Origin: Eubacterium sp. 14-2
GTDB lineage: Bacteria > Bacillota > Clostridia > Lachnospirales > Lachnospiraceae
DNA: 64,000 bases
Direction of reading: 5' to 3'
Assembly: GCF_000403845.2 (NCBI RefSeq)
Contig: NZ_KE159567.1
Coordinates: 1,310,911 to 1,374,910, forward strand
A model generated the notes under the pieces. The model did no database searches, was not told the origin of the DNA, and saw only the letters and a list, made by a program, of their open reading frames with translations. This document shows, piece after piece, positions 33,377 through 42,747 of this stretch (position 1 is its first letter; each line of letters begins with the position of its first letter). The position numbers were made by a program, and so were the translations under genes.

Positions 33377-34627
33377 ATGAATCTTACACTGGAACAGGTT
33401 GGAAAAAATGCAAAAAAGGCGGAGGCAGTGCTGCGCACACTGTCTGTCGGCCGGAAAAATAAAGCTCTGACCACGGGGGCAGATTATCTGATGGCAAATA
33501 TGAAAATACTTCTGGAGGCCAACCATGCAGATGTGGAGCGGGCCAGAGAAAACGGAATGGCCCCTGGCCTTGTGGATCGCCTGCTTCTGACAGAGGCCAG
33601 GATTGCCCAGATGGCAGAAGGGCTGCGGCAGATTGCAGGCCTGGAGGACCCTGTGGGAGAAGTGCTGTCCATGAAACAGCGCCCTAACGGGCTGCTGATT
33701 GGCCAGAAGCGGGTGCCTCTGGGGGTAATCGGCATTATTTATGAATCCAGGCCCAATGTGACAGCAGATGCGTTCGGCCTGTGCTTTAAGGCGGGGAATG
33801 TGGTAATTCTCCGGGGCGGGAAAGATGCGCTGCATTCCAACAATGCAATTACCATGACGTTGCAGGAGGCTCTGACAAAATGCGAGCTTCCCTCAGATGC
33901 CATTCAGCTTATTACAGATACCAGCCACGAAACAGCGGCAGAGTTTATGAAACTGAACCGGTATGTGGATGTACTGATTCCCCGGGGCGGGGCCGGACTG
34001 ATTCGGACCGTGGTGGAGCAGGCAACGGTACCTGTTATTGAAACCGGAACCGGCAATTGCCACATTTATGTGGATGAATTTGCTGATATTGCCATGGCGG
34101 TGGATATTATTTATAATGCAAAAACCCAGAGAATCGGTGTATGCAACGCCTGCGAATCCCTGGTGATACATGAGAAGATAAAGGATGTCTTGCTCCCTGA
34201 ACTGGTGAAGCGGTTGGAAGAAAAGCAGGTGGAACTGCGGGGGGATGAAGAGAGCCGGAAAACCTGCAGCAGTATCCTGCCTGCAAAGGAGGAAGACTGG
34301 GGCATGGAATATCTGGATTATATTCTTTCTGTAAAAACCGTATCTTCCATAGATGAGGCCATTGCCCATATCAATCAGTACAATACCGGACATTCTGAGG
34401 CTATCATTACCAGAGACTATGATCATTCCCGGAAATTTCTGGAAGAGGTGGACGCAGCGGCAGTGTATGTCAACGCCTCCACACGGTTTACAGACGGTTT
34501 TGAATTTGGCTTTGGGGGCGAAATCGGTATCAGCACCCAGAAGCTCCATGCAAGAGGGCCCATGGGCCTGAAAGAACTGACAGGTACGAAATATATTATT
34601 TATGGAAACGGTCAGATAAGGCCGTAA
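33377..34627 (+). CDS. proA: Glutamate-5-semialdehyde dehydrogenase
   Basis: ProA reduces gamma-glutamyl phosphate with NADPH in proline synthesis. The protein of 416 residues shows [20 protein letters not shown] near residues 113-132, [29 protein letters not shown] and the catalytic Cys in [14 protein letters not shown] near residue 256. The ATG at 33377 has ACGGAGG upstream and matches the normal N-terminus. It is on the same strand as proB but separated from it by the sigV-rsiV pair, so the two proline genes must be transcribed separately. Confidence 0.95.
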   Translation: MNLTLEQVGKNAKKAEAVLRTLSVGRKNKALTTGADYLMANMKILLEANHADVERARENGMAPGLVDRLLLTEARIAQMAEGLRQIAGLEDPVGEVLSMKQRPNGLLIGQKRVPLGVIGIIYESRPNVTADAFGLCFKAGNVVILRGGKDALHSNNAITMTLQEALTKCELPSDAIQLITDTSHETAAEFMKLNRYVDVLIPRGGAGLIRTVVEQATVPVIETGTGNCHIYVDEFADIAMAVDIIYNAKTQRIGVCNACESLVIHEKIKDVLLPELVKRLEEKQVELRGDEESRKTCSSILPAKEEDWGMEYLDYILSVKTVSSIDEAIAHINQYNTGHSEAIITRDYDHSRKFLEEVDAAAVYVNASTRFTDGFEFGFGGEIGISTQKLHARGPMGLKELTGTKYIIYGNGQIRP

Positions 34628-34693
34628 AAGCAAACAGGAAACAGAGGTACTGCAATCCGGTATCTGTGTTCCATTAACGTAAAGGAAGAAAAA

Positions 34694-35227
34694 ATGAAAG
34701 TGACATTTGAACTGATATCAGAACCTCAGATTAACCGGGAACTGTTCCGGCATTTTAACCGTTATCAGGAAGTGAAACGTTGCTGGCGGAAAGAAGAGGA
34801 CGGCTGGAAACTGAAAGAGATTGCCTTTGTGGAACAGTGGAACGAAGAGGAATATGAATTTCTGGTGAAATGCCTGAAGAATACCGCCAACACAGGCGGA
34901 TTTGTAATTGGATGTTTTGAAGACGGAAAACTGACGGGATTTGCTTCGGTGGAGCATGAGCGGTTTGGCGCCCGGGAACAGTATGTACAGCTTTCCTGCA
35001 TTCACATTTCCTGTGAGGCCAGAGGCAGGGGGTATGGAAAAAAACTGTTTCAGTATGCAGCTCAGGCAGGAAAGAAGCTGGGTGCGGAAAAACTGTACAT
35101 ATCGGCCCATTCATCAGAAGAAACCCAGGCATTTTACCATGCCCTGGGCTGTGTGGAGGCAAAAGAGTATAATCAGAAGCTGTTTGAAGCGGAGCCCTGT
35201 GACTGCCAGCTGGAATATGGACTGTAA
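34694..35227 (+). CDS. GNAT family N-acetyltransferase
   Basis: This 177-residue protein has a GNAT fold. The acetyl-CoA-binding motif A is HISCEARGRGYGKKLFQYAA near residues 106-125, and the C-terminal motif B region reads FYHALGCVEAKEYN. The substrate is not evident. The N-terminal half (QINRELFRHFNRYQEVKRCW) carries a sequence often seen in clostridial acetyltransferases following proA-like genes, but without an assigned role. It is 66 bp from proA and convergent with the aldo/keto reductase gene. Confidence 0.88.
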   Translation: MKVTFELISEPQINRELFRHFNRYQEVKRCWRKEEDGWKLKEIAFVEQWNEEEYEFLVKCLKNTANTGGFVIGCFEDGKLTGFASVEHERFGAREQYVQLSCIHISCEARGRGYGKKLFQYAAQAGKKLGAEKLYISAHSSEETQAFYHALGCVEAKEYNQKLFEAEPCDCQLEYGL

Positions 35228-35242
35228 CGGTTATTCAGTTTT

Positions 35243-36271
35243 TTATAGTGATTTTCCTGCCAGTACCTCCTGGTAGTCCCGGTAATTTTCGGCCAGAAGT
35301 GCCGGAGTGTCCAGCCCGTACGGACAGTGAGCGCTGCACTGGTTGCAGTGAATACAGTCTTCGATTTTTTTCATTTTTTCCTGAACTTCCGGAATAAGCT
35401 GCAGTTGGGAGGGAGAACGTCTGAGCAGCAGGGACATTCTGGCACAGTTGTTGATTTCAATTCCGGCAGGGCAGGTGGGAACACAGTAGCCGCAGCCCCG
35501 GCAGAAGTTTCCGGCAAGCTGTTCCCGGTCCCGGACCATCAGTTCGGAGAGCTCCGGTGTGAGCACAGGAGGCTGGTCCATATAACGGATAAATTCATCC
35601 AGTTCGGATTCCCGCTGGATACCCCAGATGGGAAGTACATTATCGTATTGGGCCTGAAAGGCGTAAGCGGCAGCGGAGTTGGTAATCAGGCCTCCGGACA
35701 GTGCTTTCATGGAAATAAATCCGATGTTTTCCTTCCGGCAGCGGTTTACGATTTCCTTTTCTTTCTCGGTGGAAAGATAGGAGAAAGGAAACTGCAGTGT
35801 TTCGTACAGGCCGCTGTCAATGGCCTCATGGGCAACTTTCAGACGGTGGTTGCTGATACCGATGTGGCGGATTTTCCCCTGATTCCTGGCTTCTTCCATG
35901 GCTTCGTACAGTCCGGAACCGTCTCCTGGTTTCGGACAGAAAGAAGGGTTGTGAAACTGATAAATATCAATGTAATCTGTTTTCAGCAGTGTCAGGCTGG
36001 TGTGCAGATCTTTCCGGAATTCTTCTGCATTCTGCGCCCCGGTCTTAGTGGCAATATAAATGCTGCTCCGGACGGAAGAAAGGGCTTTTCCGATTTTGGC
36101 CTCACTGTCCGTATAGAACCGGGCGGTATCAAAAAATCGAATACCTGCATCGTATGCTTTTTTCAGCAGCTTTCCGGATTCTTCCATGGAAATGCGCTGA
36201 ATGGGAAGGGCGCCGAATCCGTTTTTGTTTACGGTAATTCCTGTTTTTCCAAGAGTAACAGTCGTATTCAT
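35243..36271 (-). CDS. Aldo/keto reductase with two C-terminal [4Fe-4S] motifs
   Basis: This oxidoreductase has an AKR TIM barrel at residues about 1-260 (FFDTARFYTDSEAKIGKAL with the catalytic Asp and Tyr, then IATKTG with the Lys and KIRHIGISNH) and a ferredoxin-like tail. The tail has CRGCGYCVPTCPAGI and CIHCNQCSAHCPYGL, enough for two [4Fe-4S] clusters. The type is common in anaerobes and suggests electron input from ferredoxin rather than NADPH alone. The substrate is unknown. Of two nearby ATGs, the second (36271) is better spaced from AAAGGTG. The length is 342 residues. Confidence 0.88.
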   Translation of the reverse strand: MNTTVTLGKTGITVNKNGFGALPIQRISMEESGKLLKKAYDAGIRFFDTARFYTDSEAKIGKALSSVRSSIYIATKTGAQNAEEFRKDLHTSLTLLKTDYIDIYQFHNPSFCPKPGDGSGLYEAMEEARNQGKIRHIGISNHRLKVAHEAIDSGLYETLQFPFSYLSTEKEKEIVNRCRKENIGFISMKALSGGLITNSAAAYAFQAQYDNVLPIWGIQRESELDEFIRYMDQPPVLTPELSELMVRDREQLAGNFCRGCGYCVPTCPAGIEINNCARMSLLLRRSPSQLQLIPEVQEKMKKIEDCIHCNQCSAHCPYGLDTPALLAENYRDYQEVLAGKSL

Positions 36272-36346
36272 AGTCATCTCACCTTTCTGAATGTCTGTTC
36301 AAAATCCCTGTCCTGATTTCAGGATGAAATCTGACACTTTTCCAGT

Positions 36347-36375
36347 ATTCTATCACGAGAGTTTCAGAAATACAA
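36347..36375 (-). promoter_or_regulatory. Promoter of the aldo/keto reductase gene
   Basis: On the minus strand TTGTAT (36375-36370) and TAGAAT (36352-36347) are spaced by 17 bp. A palindrome (GATTTCATCCTGAAATC, 36316-36332) lies between the promoter and the gene and could be an operator. Confidence 0.65.
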
Positions 36376-36491
36376 GACGCAGGAAAAATAACAGGCGTGG
36401 AGAGGATATCCGGGTGGACGGAATTTTCATAATGCCGCCTGCTAAAGCAAAATAATCAGAGACGCATATATTAATAGAAAAAGAGAAGCAT

Positions 36492-37382
36492 ATGGACAGA
36501 GTAAGAAAGATTATCAATGCCGGGCAGGCCTGGGAAAAAGGCTATTACGGAGAAGAAGTCGGCGTTGCAGTTCTGGATACCGGAATTTATCCCCACCCGG
36601 ATTTTGAACACAGAATCGTCTGTTTTCGGGATTACGTCAGAGGAAGGAACTCTCTTTATGATGATAATGGTCATGGCACCCACATAGCCGGGATTATCGG
36701 CGGCGACGGTGGGATTTCCAATGGAAAATATATGGGGCTTGCGCCCCGCTGTCACTTTATTATTCTGAAAATACTGGATTACAGAGGAAATGGAAATACA
36801 GAGCATGTGGTACGGGCCATTGACTGGCTGGTGGAGAACAGAAGGACTTACCGCATCCGGATTGTGAATATTTCCATTGGCATGGTACTTCATGCGGAGA
36901 GCAGGGAGCGGATTCGTCTTCTGCAGGCAGTGGAATATGCCTGGGATAACGATCTGGTGGTAGTGGCCGCTGCCGGAAATAACGGTCCCGGCGAAAACAG
37001 CATTACCGTGCCGGGTATCTGCCGGAAAATTATTACAGCGGGCTGTTTTGATGATACCAGGGAGCAGATAGGAAAATCTCCTTTAAAGCCTGACTATTCC
37101 GGCCAGGGCCCCACGGACCATTGTGTGGTGAAACCGGAACTGGTGCTTCCGGGTACAAATGTCACAAGCTGCGGGGTTTATCCTGCCATGTATACCCAAA
37201 AGAGCGGCACTTCCATGGCGGCGCCCATGGTAAGCGGAAGTATCGCGCTGCTTCTTGGCAAATATCCCCATTTTTCTCCCGCAGATGTGAAGCTGCGCCT
37301 GTACCAGCGGACCGTGGACCTGGGCCTGCCTCTGTCGAAACAGGGCTGGGGAATGGTAGACATTGGGAAATTATTGTGTTAA
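36492..37382 (+). CDS. S8 family serine peptidase (subtilisin-like), no signal peptide
   Basis: This 296-residue protein is a compact subtilisin catalytic domain. The triad is visible as Asp29 in VAVLDTGIYPHPDF, His61 in DNGHGTHIAGIIGG and Ser241 in KSGTSMAAPMVSGS, with the oxyanion Asn in VAAAGNNGPGEN. It has neither a signal peptide nor a propeptide, and begins MDRVRKIINAGQAW, like intracellular subtilisins. That layout suggests cytoplasmic action, but non-classical release cannot be excluded. The gene is followed after 77 bp by the cardiolipin synthase gene, with no obvious terminator between. Confidence 0.92.
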   Translation: MDRVRKIINAGQAWEKGYYGEEVGVAVLDTGIYPHPDFEHRIVCFRDYVRGRNSLYDDNGHGTHIAGIIGGDGGISNGKYMGLAPRCHFIILKILDYRGNGNTEHVVRAIDWLVENRRTYRIRIVNISIGMVLHAESRERIRLLQAVEYAWDNDLVVVAAAGNNGPGENSITVPGICRKIITAGCFDDTREQIGKSPLKPDYSGQGPTDHCVVKPELVLPGTNVTSCGVYPAMYTQKSGTSMAAPMVSGSIALLLGKYPHFSPADVKLRLYQRTVDLGLPLSKQGWGMVDIGKLLC

Positions 37383-37459
37383 AATGTCACCAGTGTATCA
37401 TGGCGGGAAAGGCGTTTTTTACAGACTTTCCGGAAGGGGCCGTGACGAGAGGTGATTGA

Positions 37460-38998
37460 ATGAAGAAAGTTAAGAAATTTTTGCTGGGGAGAGCAACCAT
37501 AGTAGCCATAGCCATTTTACTTCAGCTGTGCTGGCTGCTGTCATTTCTGTATGGTTTCCGGATGCGTTATACCTTTTTAAATACAATTCTGGATATTGGC
37601 GCCGTGTTTGTGGTGCTGGTCATTGTAAATAAAAGAAGTAATCTGTCCTATAAAATTGCCTGGACAGTTGTAATTCTGGCGGTACCCATCGTAGGTCTGC
37701 TGGTCTATTTTATTTTTGGGCGGTCAGAGCTGACTAGGCCCACCAGAAAGCGTATGGAAGCCGTTAATTTTGAAATTGAACAGAGTCTGCCGAAGCATCA
37801 GGATTTGCTGGAAGAACTGAAAGAACAGGATTTGTCTGTTTACCGGCAGTCAAAATATGTCAGTGAATGGGCAGGGTATCCTGTTTATAAAAATACGGAG
37901 ACAAAATATTATTCCTCCGGTGAGGAAATGTTTCCGGATATGCTGAAAGCCCTGGAGGAGGCAAAGCATTTTATTTTCATGGAATACTTCATTGTGGAAG
38001 AGGGCTATATGTTCGGAAAAATTCTGGATATTTTAAAGGAGAAGGCAGCTCAGGGACTGGATGTACGTTTTATTTATGATGATTTCGGGTGTGTGACCAC
38101 CCTTCCGGAAAAATACTATCAGCAGATGCAGGAATGGGGCATAAAGTGCGTCCGGTTTAATCCGCTGTATCCCATAATGTCTGTGGTTATGAACAACCGG
38201 GACCATCGGAAAATTCTGGTGGCGGACGGCAAGGTGGGCTTTACAGGAGGCATCAATCTGGCAGATGAATATGTGAATAAAGTAAAAAGATTTGGTTACT
38301 GGAAAGATACGGGGCTTCGTCTGGAGGGGGAAGGAGTCTGGAGCTTTACGGTGATGTTCCTGGAAATGTGGGATTATATTACCAGGAGCCGGGAACAGAA
38401 CCTGGAACAGTTCCGGCCCTCCAGTTATCAGACCAGGACCTGGAAAACAGACGGATATGTGCAGCCCTACACGGACAGTCCCCTGGACCATGAAAATGTG
38501 GGGGAAAATATTTATATGAATATTATTAACCGGGCCAGAAAATATGTCTATATTTTTACGCCTTATCTGATTCCCGATGACGAAATATTAAAGGCTCTGC
38601 AGAATACGGCAAAAAGCGGCGTGGATGTCAGGATTCTGATGCCTGGAATCCCCGATAAACAGATTGTATACTGGATCAGCCAGTCCTATTATGAGCCTCT
38701 TCTGGAATGCGGTGTAAGGATTTATCAGTTTAATCCGGGATTTCTCCATGCAAAATGTTTTGTGTGTGACGATGAAGTGGCTGTTGTGGGAAGCGTAAAT
38801 CTGGATTACCGCAGCCTGTACCTGCATTTTGAGTGCGGCGTCTGGATGTATCGGACCAGGGCAGTCATACAGGTAAAAGAGGATATACAAAGAACCATGG
38901 AACAATCAGAAGAAATCAATCTGGAGTTCTGCCGGAAACGCCCGGCAGCCATCCGGACGTTACAGGGTGTGATGCGTCTGTTTGCCCCGCTGCTGTAA
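37460..38998 (+). CDS. cls: Cardiolipin synthase
   Basis: This enzyme condenses two phosphatidylglycerol molecules to cardiolipin in the membrane. It has two N-terminal helices (IVAIAILLQLCWLLSFLYGF, and VAWTVV-like VVILAVPIVGLLVYFIFG) and two phospholipase D motifs, HRKILVADGKVGFTGG near residue 251 and HAKCFVCDDEVAVVGS near residue 430. The length of 512 residues is usual. A GAGGTGATTG box precedes the ATG. Its stop codon lies within a GC-rich hairpin that continues toward the converging dacF-type gene. Confidence 0.94.
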   Translation: MKKVKKFLLGRATIVAIAILLQLCWLLSFLYGFRMRYTFLNTILDIGAVFVVLVIVNKRSNLSYKIAWTVVILAVPIVGLLVYFIFGRSELTRPTRKRMEAVNFEIEQSLPKHQDLLEELKEQDLSVYRQSKYVSEWAGYPVYKNTETKYYSSGEEMFPDMLKALEEAKHFIFMEYFIVEEGYMFGKILDILKEKAAQGLDVRFIYDDFGCVTTLPEKYYQQMQEWGIKCVRFNPLYPIMSVVMNNRDHRKILVADGKVGFTGGINLADEYVNKVKRFGYWKDTGLRLEGEGVWSFTVMFLEMWDYITRSREQNLEQFRPSSYQTRTWKTDGYVQPYTDSPLDHENVGENIYMNIINRARKYVYIFTPYLIPDDEILKALQNTAKSGVDVRILMPGIPDKQIVYWISQSYYEPLLECGVRIYQFNPGFLHAKCFVCDDEVAVVGSVNLDYRSLYLHFECGVWMYRTRAVIQVKEDIQRTMEQSEEINLEFCRKRPAAIRTLQGVMRLFAPLL

Positions 38999-39008
38999 AG
39001 CAGCGGGG
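38985..39008. terminator. GC-rich hairpin over the cls stop codon
   Basis: A perfect 10-bp stem (CCCCGCTGCT 38985-38994 / AGCAGCGGGG 38999-39008) with a GTAA tetraloop includes the TAA stop. There is no T-run, so it may be an mRNA 3' stabiliser or a weak bidirectional terminator between convergent genes. Confidence 0.5.
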
Positions 39009-39032
39009 AACGGACCATGTGGCAGATGGCGG

Positions 39033-40211
39033 CTAACAGAACAGGAACTGTTCCAGTGTTTTCAGAAAATAGTCTTTGAACAGCGCTTTTTTTACTCCTT
39101 TCTGAAACAGGATATTGACAGAGCCGATTTCCTTTTTATTCAGTTTGTAGACAACTTTTCCGGCAGTCTGGCCCTTTTTGACGGGAGCATCTGCAGCTTC
39201 CGGAAGAACCAGTTCTTTGGTTATGGCAGATAAATCCGAGCCGGTTACATCCAGCCAGGAAAAGCCGGATTCATAGACCAGAGGAACCTGGTCTTCCACG
39301 CCGCCCTGAACGGCCAGGCCGGGCAGTTTATCCTGATTTTCGTCTCTGTATACCTGACATTTCCCAAATCCGTAATTCAACAGGGTGGTGGCGTCCTGAA
39401 AACGGACTTTGTGGTCCGGAGCCGCCATAATGACTGCGATCAGCTTCATGCCGTCTTTTTCCGCGGTGGCGGAAACGCAGTATTTTGCCTGGGAAGTGGA
39501 ACCGGTTTTTAATCCGGTGGCATAGGGATACTGGCGAATGAGTTTGTTGGTATTGGTAAGGCCGAATTCTGAGGAACCTCTCCGGGTGACGTGGGTGATG
39601 TTTTCCATCCAGATGGTACAGTAATTATGTATTTGCGGGTAGCGGGTAATCAGTTCCCGCGACATCAGCGCCACATCGTAGGCGGTGGTCATGTGCCCTT
39701 CCACATCCAGGCCGCAGCAGTTTACGAAGGTGGTATTTTTCATGCCCAGGTCTTTTGCACGCTGGTTCATTCTGGAGACAAATTCCTGTTCACTTCCCCA
39801 GATATGCTCTGCCATGGCCACACAGGCGTCATTGGCGCTGGCCACCGAAATACATTTTAACATGGTTTCCACGGTCTGGGTTTCTCCAGGTTCCAGAAAA
39901 ACCTGTGAACCGCCCATGCTGGCTGCATATTCGGATACGGTTACGGTATCTTCCAGTGATATTTTTCCTTCCTCCAGAGCGTCAAAAATCAGAATCATGG
40001 TCATGATTTTTGTAATACTGGCCGGATGAAGAGAAGTATGAGCCTCTTTTTCATAAATGACCTGGCCGGTGGAGGCTTCCATCAGTACCAGGGAAGGAGC
40101 AGAAACGGTGACTTCCTCTGCAGGCGGCTGTTCCGGGGTTACTTCTGAAGTGGGAAGCAGGGAGGATATCAGCAAACACGCAGACAGGAAAAAAGACAAT
40201 ATACAATGCAT
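39033..40211 (-). CDS. dacF: D-alanyl-D-alanine carboxypeptidase (DacF/PBP5 type)
   Basis: This penicillin-binding protein removes the terminal D-Ala from peptidoglycan side chains. A signal peptide covers residues 1-24. The active-site motifs are SITKIM (SxxK), SANDAC (SxN) and GLKTGSTSQ (KTG). The C-terminal domain from about residue 270 is the usual beta-rich PBP5 domain, with a hydrophobic end (VKKALFKDYFLKTLEQFLF) suited to membrane association. The length of 392 residues is normal. It shares the gap at 40212-40283 with the divergent metallophosphoesterase gene. Confidence 0.93.
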   Translation of the reverse strand: MHCILSFFLSACLLISSLLPTSEVTPEQPPAEEVTVSAPSLVLMEASTGQVIYEKEAHTSLHPASITKIMTMILIFDALEEGKISLEDTVTVSEYAASMGGSQVFLEPGETQTVETMLKCISVASANDACVAMAEHIWGSEQEFVSRMNQRAKDLGMKNTTFVNCCGLDVEGHMTTAYDVALMSRELITRYPQIHNYCTIWMENITHVTRRGSSEFGLTNTNKLIRQYPYATGLKTGSTSQAKYCVSATAEKDGMKLIAVIMAAPDHKVRFQDATTLLNYGFGKCQVYRDENQDKLPGLAVQGGVEDQVPLVYESGFSWLDVTGSDLSAITKELVLPEAADAPVKKGQTAGKVVYKLNKKEIGSVNILFQKGVKKALFKDYFLKTLEQFLFC

Positions 40212-40283
40212 ATCAGAACCTCCAAATGTTATATAATAGTTTAAGCGGAAGGCCTGTATGTTATTCCAGGAAAGGTGAAATAA

Positions 40284-41150
40284 ATGAAGGTTTTATTTTT
40301 GGCAGCCGCGGCTGTTTTGTGTTGTATTCTGTGGCAGAGATGGGAACTCACCAGATTTCGGGTGACGGAATATCAGATTTCCTCATCCAAAATCAGGGAG
40401 CAGGCGCTGGGACTTGTAATTGCGGATCTGCATGGATTTACCTATGGAAAAGAAAATAAGAGACTGCTTGAAAAAATGAGAAGATTAAATCCTGATATAA
40501 TTTTTATTCCGGGAGATATGCTGGTATCGAAGTACAGTGAGACCTATGAAACCGCACTGAAAACCCTGAAGGAGTTTGTAAAGATAGCTCCCGTATATTA
40601 CAGTTACGGAAACCATGAGAGCCGTCTGCGGGACCCGGAAAGAATCAATCATCCCCTGTTTCAGAAATATATGTCTCAGGTGAAGGAAGCGGGGGTTACT
40701 GTAATGGAAACCGGGAGCCGGGAAATTTTCATGGGTGGGAACAGAGTACAGCTGTCCGCCCTGGAACTGGAACTGGATTATTATGAGAAGGGGCGGATTG
40801 TCCCGCTGGAAGAGAATTATCTGAAAGAACGTCTGCCAGACCGGAGGGAAGACTTGTTCCGGATTCTGCTTGCCCATAATCCGGCTTATGCAGAGGAATA
40901 TATCCGATGGGGGGCAGATGTGACCTTTTGCGGCCATAACCACGGGGGGCTGGTTCGGATTCCGGGGATTGGGAGCGTGATTTCTCCCCAGCTCACCTGG
41001 TTTCCGAAGTATGATGCGGGACGTTTTCAGGTGGGGGACAGGAGTGTGATTGTAAGCCGGGGGCTGGGGACACATACTTTTCACATCCGGATTTTCAACC
41101 GGGCGGAACTGCTGGCGGTAAAATTTTTGCCGGAAAACGGGAAGAGATGA
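40284..41150 (+). CDS. Membrane-anchored metallophosphoesterase
   Basis: This calcineurin-like phosphoesterase of 288 residues has an N-terminal membrane helix (VLFLAAAAVLCCILW). Metal-binding motifs appear in order: IADLHGFTYG, IPGDMLVS, SYGNHESRL, LLAHNP and CGHNHGGLVRI. It resembles the YkuE/YaeI group, some of which act on UDP-sugars or lipids; the substrate here is unknown. The start follows AGGAAAGGTG. TATAAT at 40232-40237 may serve it, although the -35 is weak. Confidence 0.9.
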   Translation: MKVLFLAAAAVLCCILWQRWELTRFRVTEYQISSSKIREQALGLVIADLHGFTYGKENKRLLEKMRRLNPDIIFIPGDMLVSKYSETYETALKTLKEFVKIAPVYYSYGNHESRLRDPERINHPLFQKYMSQVKEAGVTVMETGSREIFMGGNRVQLSALELELDYYEKGRIVPLEENYLKERLPDRREDLFRILLAHNPAYAEEYIRWGADVTFCGHNHGGLVRIPGIGSVISPQLTWFPKYDAGRFQVGDRSVIVSRGLGTHTFHIRIFNRAELLAVKFLPENGKR

Positions 41151-41161
41151 CAAAAATTCCC

Positions 41162-41190
41162 TTGAAAAAAGCAGCAGATACAGGTAGAAT
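41162..41190 (+). promoter_or_regulatory. Promoter of scpAB
   Basis: TTGAAA (41162-41167) and TAGAAT (41185-41190) are spaced by 17 bp, 32 bp upstream of the scpA ATG. Confidence 0.75.
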
Positions 41191-41222
41191 ATGTGATAGC
41201 GCTGTTTTGAGAAAGGGATTGT

Positions 41223-41984
41223 ATGGATTTGACGGTAAAGCTGCAGGTGTTTGAAGGTCCTCTGGATCTGCTTTTACATCTGCTGGAAAAAAACAAAGTA
41301 AATATTTATGATATTCCCATTGTGGAAATTACCAGCCAGTATATGGAATATATCAGTGAAATGCAGCGGCAGGATCTGAATGTTGTCAGTGAATTTCTGG
41401 TGATGGCTGCCACGCTTCTTGATATTAAATCCCGAATGCTGCTTCCCAGGGAGGAAACAGAGGAAGAAGAGGAGGACCCAAGGGCGGAGCTGGTGCAGAA
41501 GCTGCTGGAATATAAAATGTACAGGTGTATGGCTTACGAATTAAAGGACAGGCAGATCGACGCGGAAAAAGTGCTGTTTAAGATGCCTACCATTCCGGAG
41601 GAAGTCAGACAGTATGAGGAGCCGGTGGACTTACAGGAACTGCTGACGGATGTGACTTTAAAGAGACTCAACGGGATTTTCAGGTCCGTGATGCGCAGGC
41701 AGGAGGACAGAGTTGACCCCATCCGTTCCCGATTTGGGAAGATTGAGCGGGAAGAAGTGTCTCTGGAGGAACGTATGGGGTATCTGGAACAGTATATACT
41801 GCATCACAGGCGGTTCAGCTTTCGGGGACTGCTGGAAACCCAGAGCAGTAAAATGGAAATTATCGTCACATTTTTGTCTGTTCTGGAGTTGATGAAAACA
41901 GGAAAGATACATATTTCTCAGGAACATATTTTTGATGATATTATTATTTATGCAAACAGCGAGGAGAGCCAGGTGCCGGCATAA
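41223..41984 (+). CDS. scpA: Segregation and condensation protein A
   Basis: ScpA is the kleisin subunit of the bacterial SMC complex and bridges the SMC heads with ScpB. The 253-residue protein has the typical beginning LQVFEGPLDLLLHLLEKNKV, the segment VSEFLVMAATLLDIKSRMLL near residues 58-77, an acidic linker (ETEEEEEDPRAE), and the C-terminal winged-helix region ending VTFLSVLELMKTGKI. It is followed 14 bp later by scpB, the universal arrangement. SMC itself is not in this window. Confidence 0.95.
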   Translation: MDLTVKLQVFEGPLDLLLHLLEKNKVNIYDIPIVEITSQYMEYISEMQRQDLNVVSEFLVMAATLLDIKSRMLLPREETEEEEEDPRAELVQKLLEYKMYRCMAYELKDRQIDAEKVLFKMPTIPEEVRQYEEPVDLQELLTDVTLKRLNGIFRSVMRRQEDRVDPIRSRFGKIEREEVSLEERMGYLEQYILHHRRFSFRGLLETQSSKMEIIVTFLSVLELMKTGKIHISQEHIFDDIIIYANSEESQVPA

Positions 41985-41998
41985 GGAGTCAGGTCAGT

Positions 41999-42568
41999 AT
42001 GAATTTGGAGAAACAGGAAGCAATTATTGAGGGGATTTTATTCGCCATGGGTGAATCAGTGGAACTGTCCAGACTGGCGGAGGTTCTGGAGGTCAGCCAG
42101 GAAGAAATCCAGGATATTTTACATGGAATGATGAAGCGGTATGAAATGGAAAACCGCGGAATTGAGATTATGGAAATTGAAAATGCTGTCCAGATGTGTA
42201 CCAAAAAAGAGATGTACGAATATCTGATAAAAATTGCCGGACAGCCCAGACGCCATGTGCTGACGGATGTGCTTTTGGAAACGCTTTCCATTATTGCCTA
42301 CAAGCAGCCCATTACCAGGCTGGAAATAGAAAAGATACGCGGAGTGAGCTGTGCCCATGCAGTCAATAAACTGGTGGAATATAATCTGGTCTGCGAACTG
42401 GGCAGGCTGGATGCGCCGGGAAGGCCTCTGCTGTTTGGCACCACAGAGGAATTTTTAAGGAGCTTCGGAGTTCAGTCTATTGAAGAACTTCCGGTGTTGG
42501 ACCAGGATCAGCTGGAGGAGTTTAAACAGCAGGCGGAAGAAGAAATGAATCTGAAGCTGAATGTTTAA
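41999..42568 (+). CDS. scpB: Segregation and condensation protein B
   Basis: ScpB forms a dimer of two winged-helix domains that binds ScpA. The 189-residue protein begins EAIIEGILFAMGESVELSRL and contains LSIIAYKQPITRLEIEKIRG near residues 98-117, the family's strongest signature, and GRPLLFGTTEEFLRSFG. It ends the scpAB operon, which is followed by a strong terminator. Confidence 0.95.
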   Translation: MNLEKQEAIIEGILFAMGESVELSRLAEVLEVSQEEIQDILHGMMKRYEMENRGIEIMEIENAVQMCTKKEMYEYLIKIAGQPRRHVLTDVLLETLSIIAYKQPITRLEIEKIRGVSCAHAVNKLVEYNLVCELGRLDAPGRPLLFGTTEEFLRSFGVQSIEELPVLDQDQLEEFKQQAEEEMNLKLNV

Positions 42569-42644
42569 AAGATTCAGGAAGGAACGGTTAATCTGCCGTA
42601 AAATATTTTTTTGTGCCGGATATATTCCAACATCCGGTAAAGGG

Positions 42645-42685
42645 TGCGGTCTTCTCTGGCGACTGAGAGAAGACCGCATTTTTTT
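42645..42685 (+). terminator. Rho-independent terminator of scpAB
   Basis: A perfect 13-bp stem (TGCGGTCTTCTCT 42645-42657 / AGAGAAGACCGCA 42666-42678) is followed directly by seven T. Confidence 0.93.
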
Positions 42686-42728
42686 CTTCTATAGGAAATT
42701 CCTCTGGATTTCCTATAGAAGAAAAAAA
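42679..42728. repeat. Perfect 21-bp palindrome immediately after the scpAB terminator
   Basis: The seven T of the terminator form the start of a second hairpin: T7 plus CTTCTATAGGAAAT (42679-42699) pairs exactly with ATTTCCTATAGAAG plus A7 (42708-42728) across a TCCTCTGG loop. The core TTCTTCTATAGGAAA resembles sequences at 56558-56579 and 57861-57882 that flank the IS91 remnant, so it may be a dispersed repeat. Confidence 0.75.
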
Positions 42729-42747
42729 CAATGCTGCGCAGCAAAAT

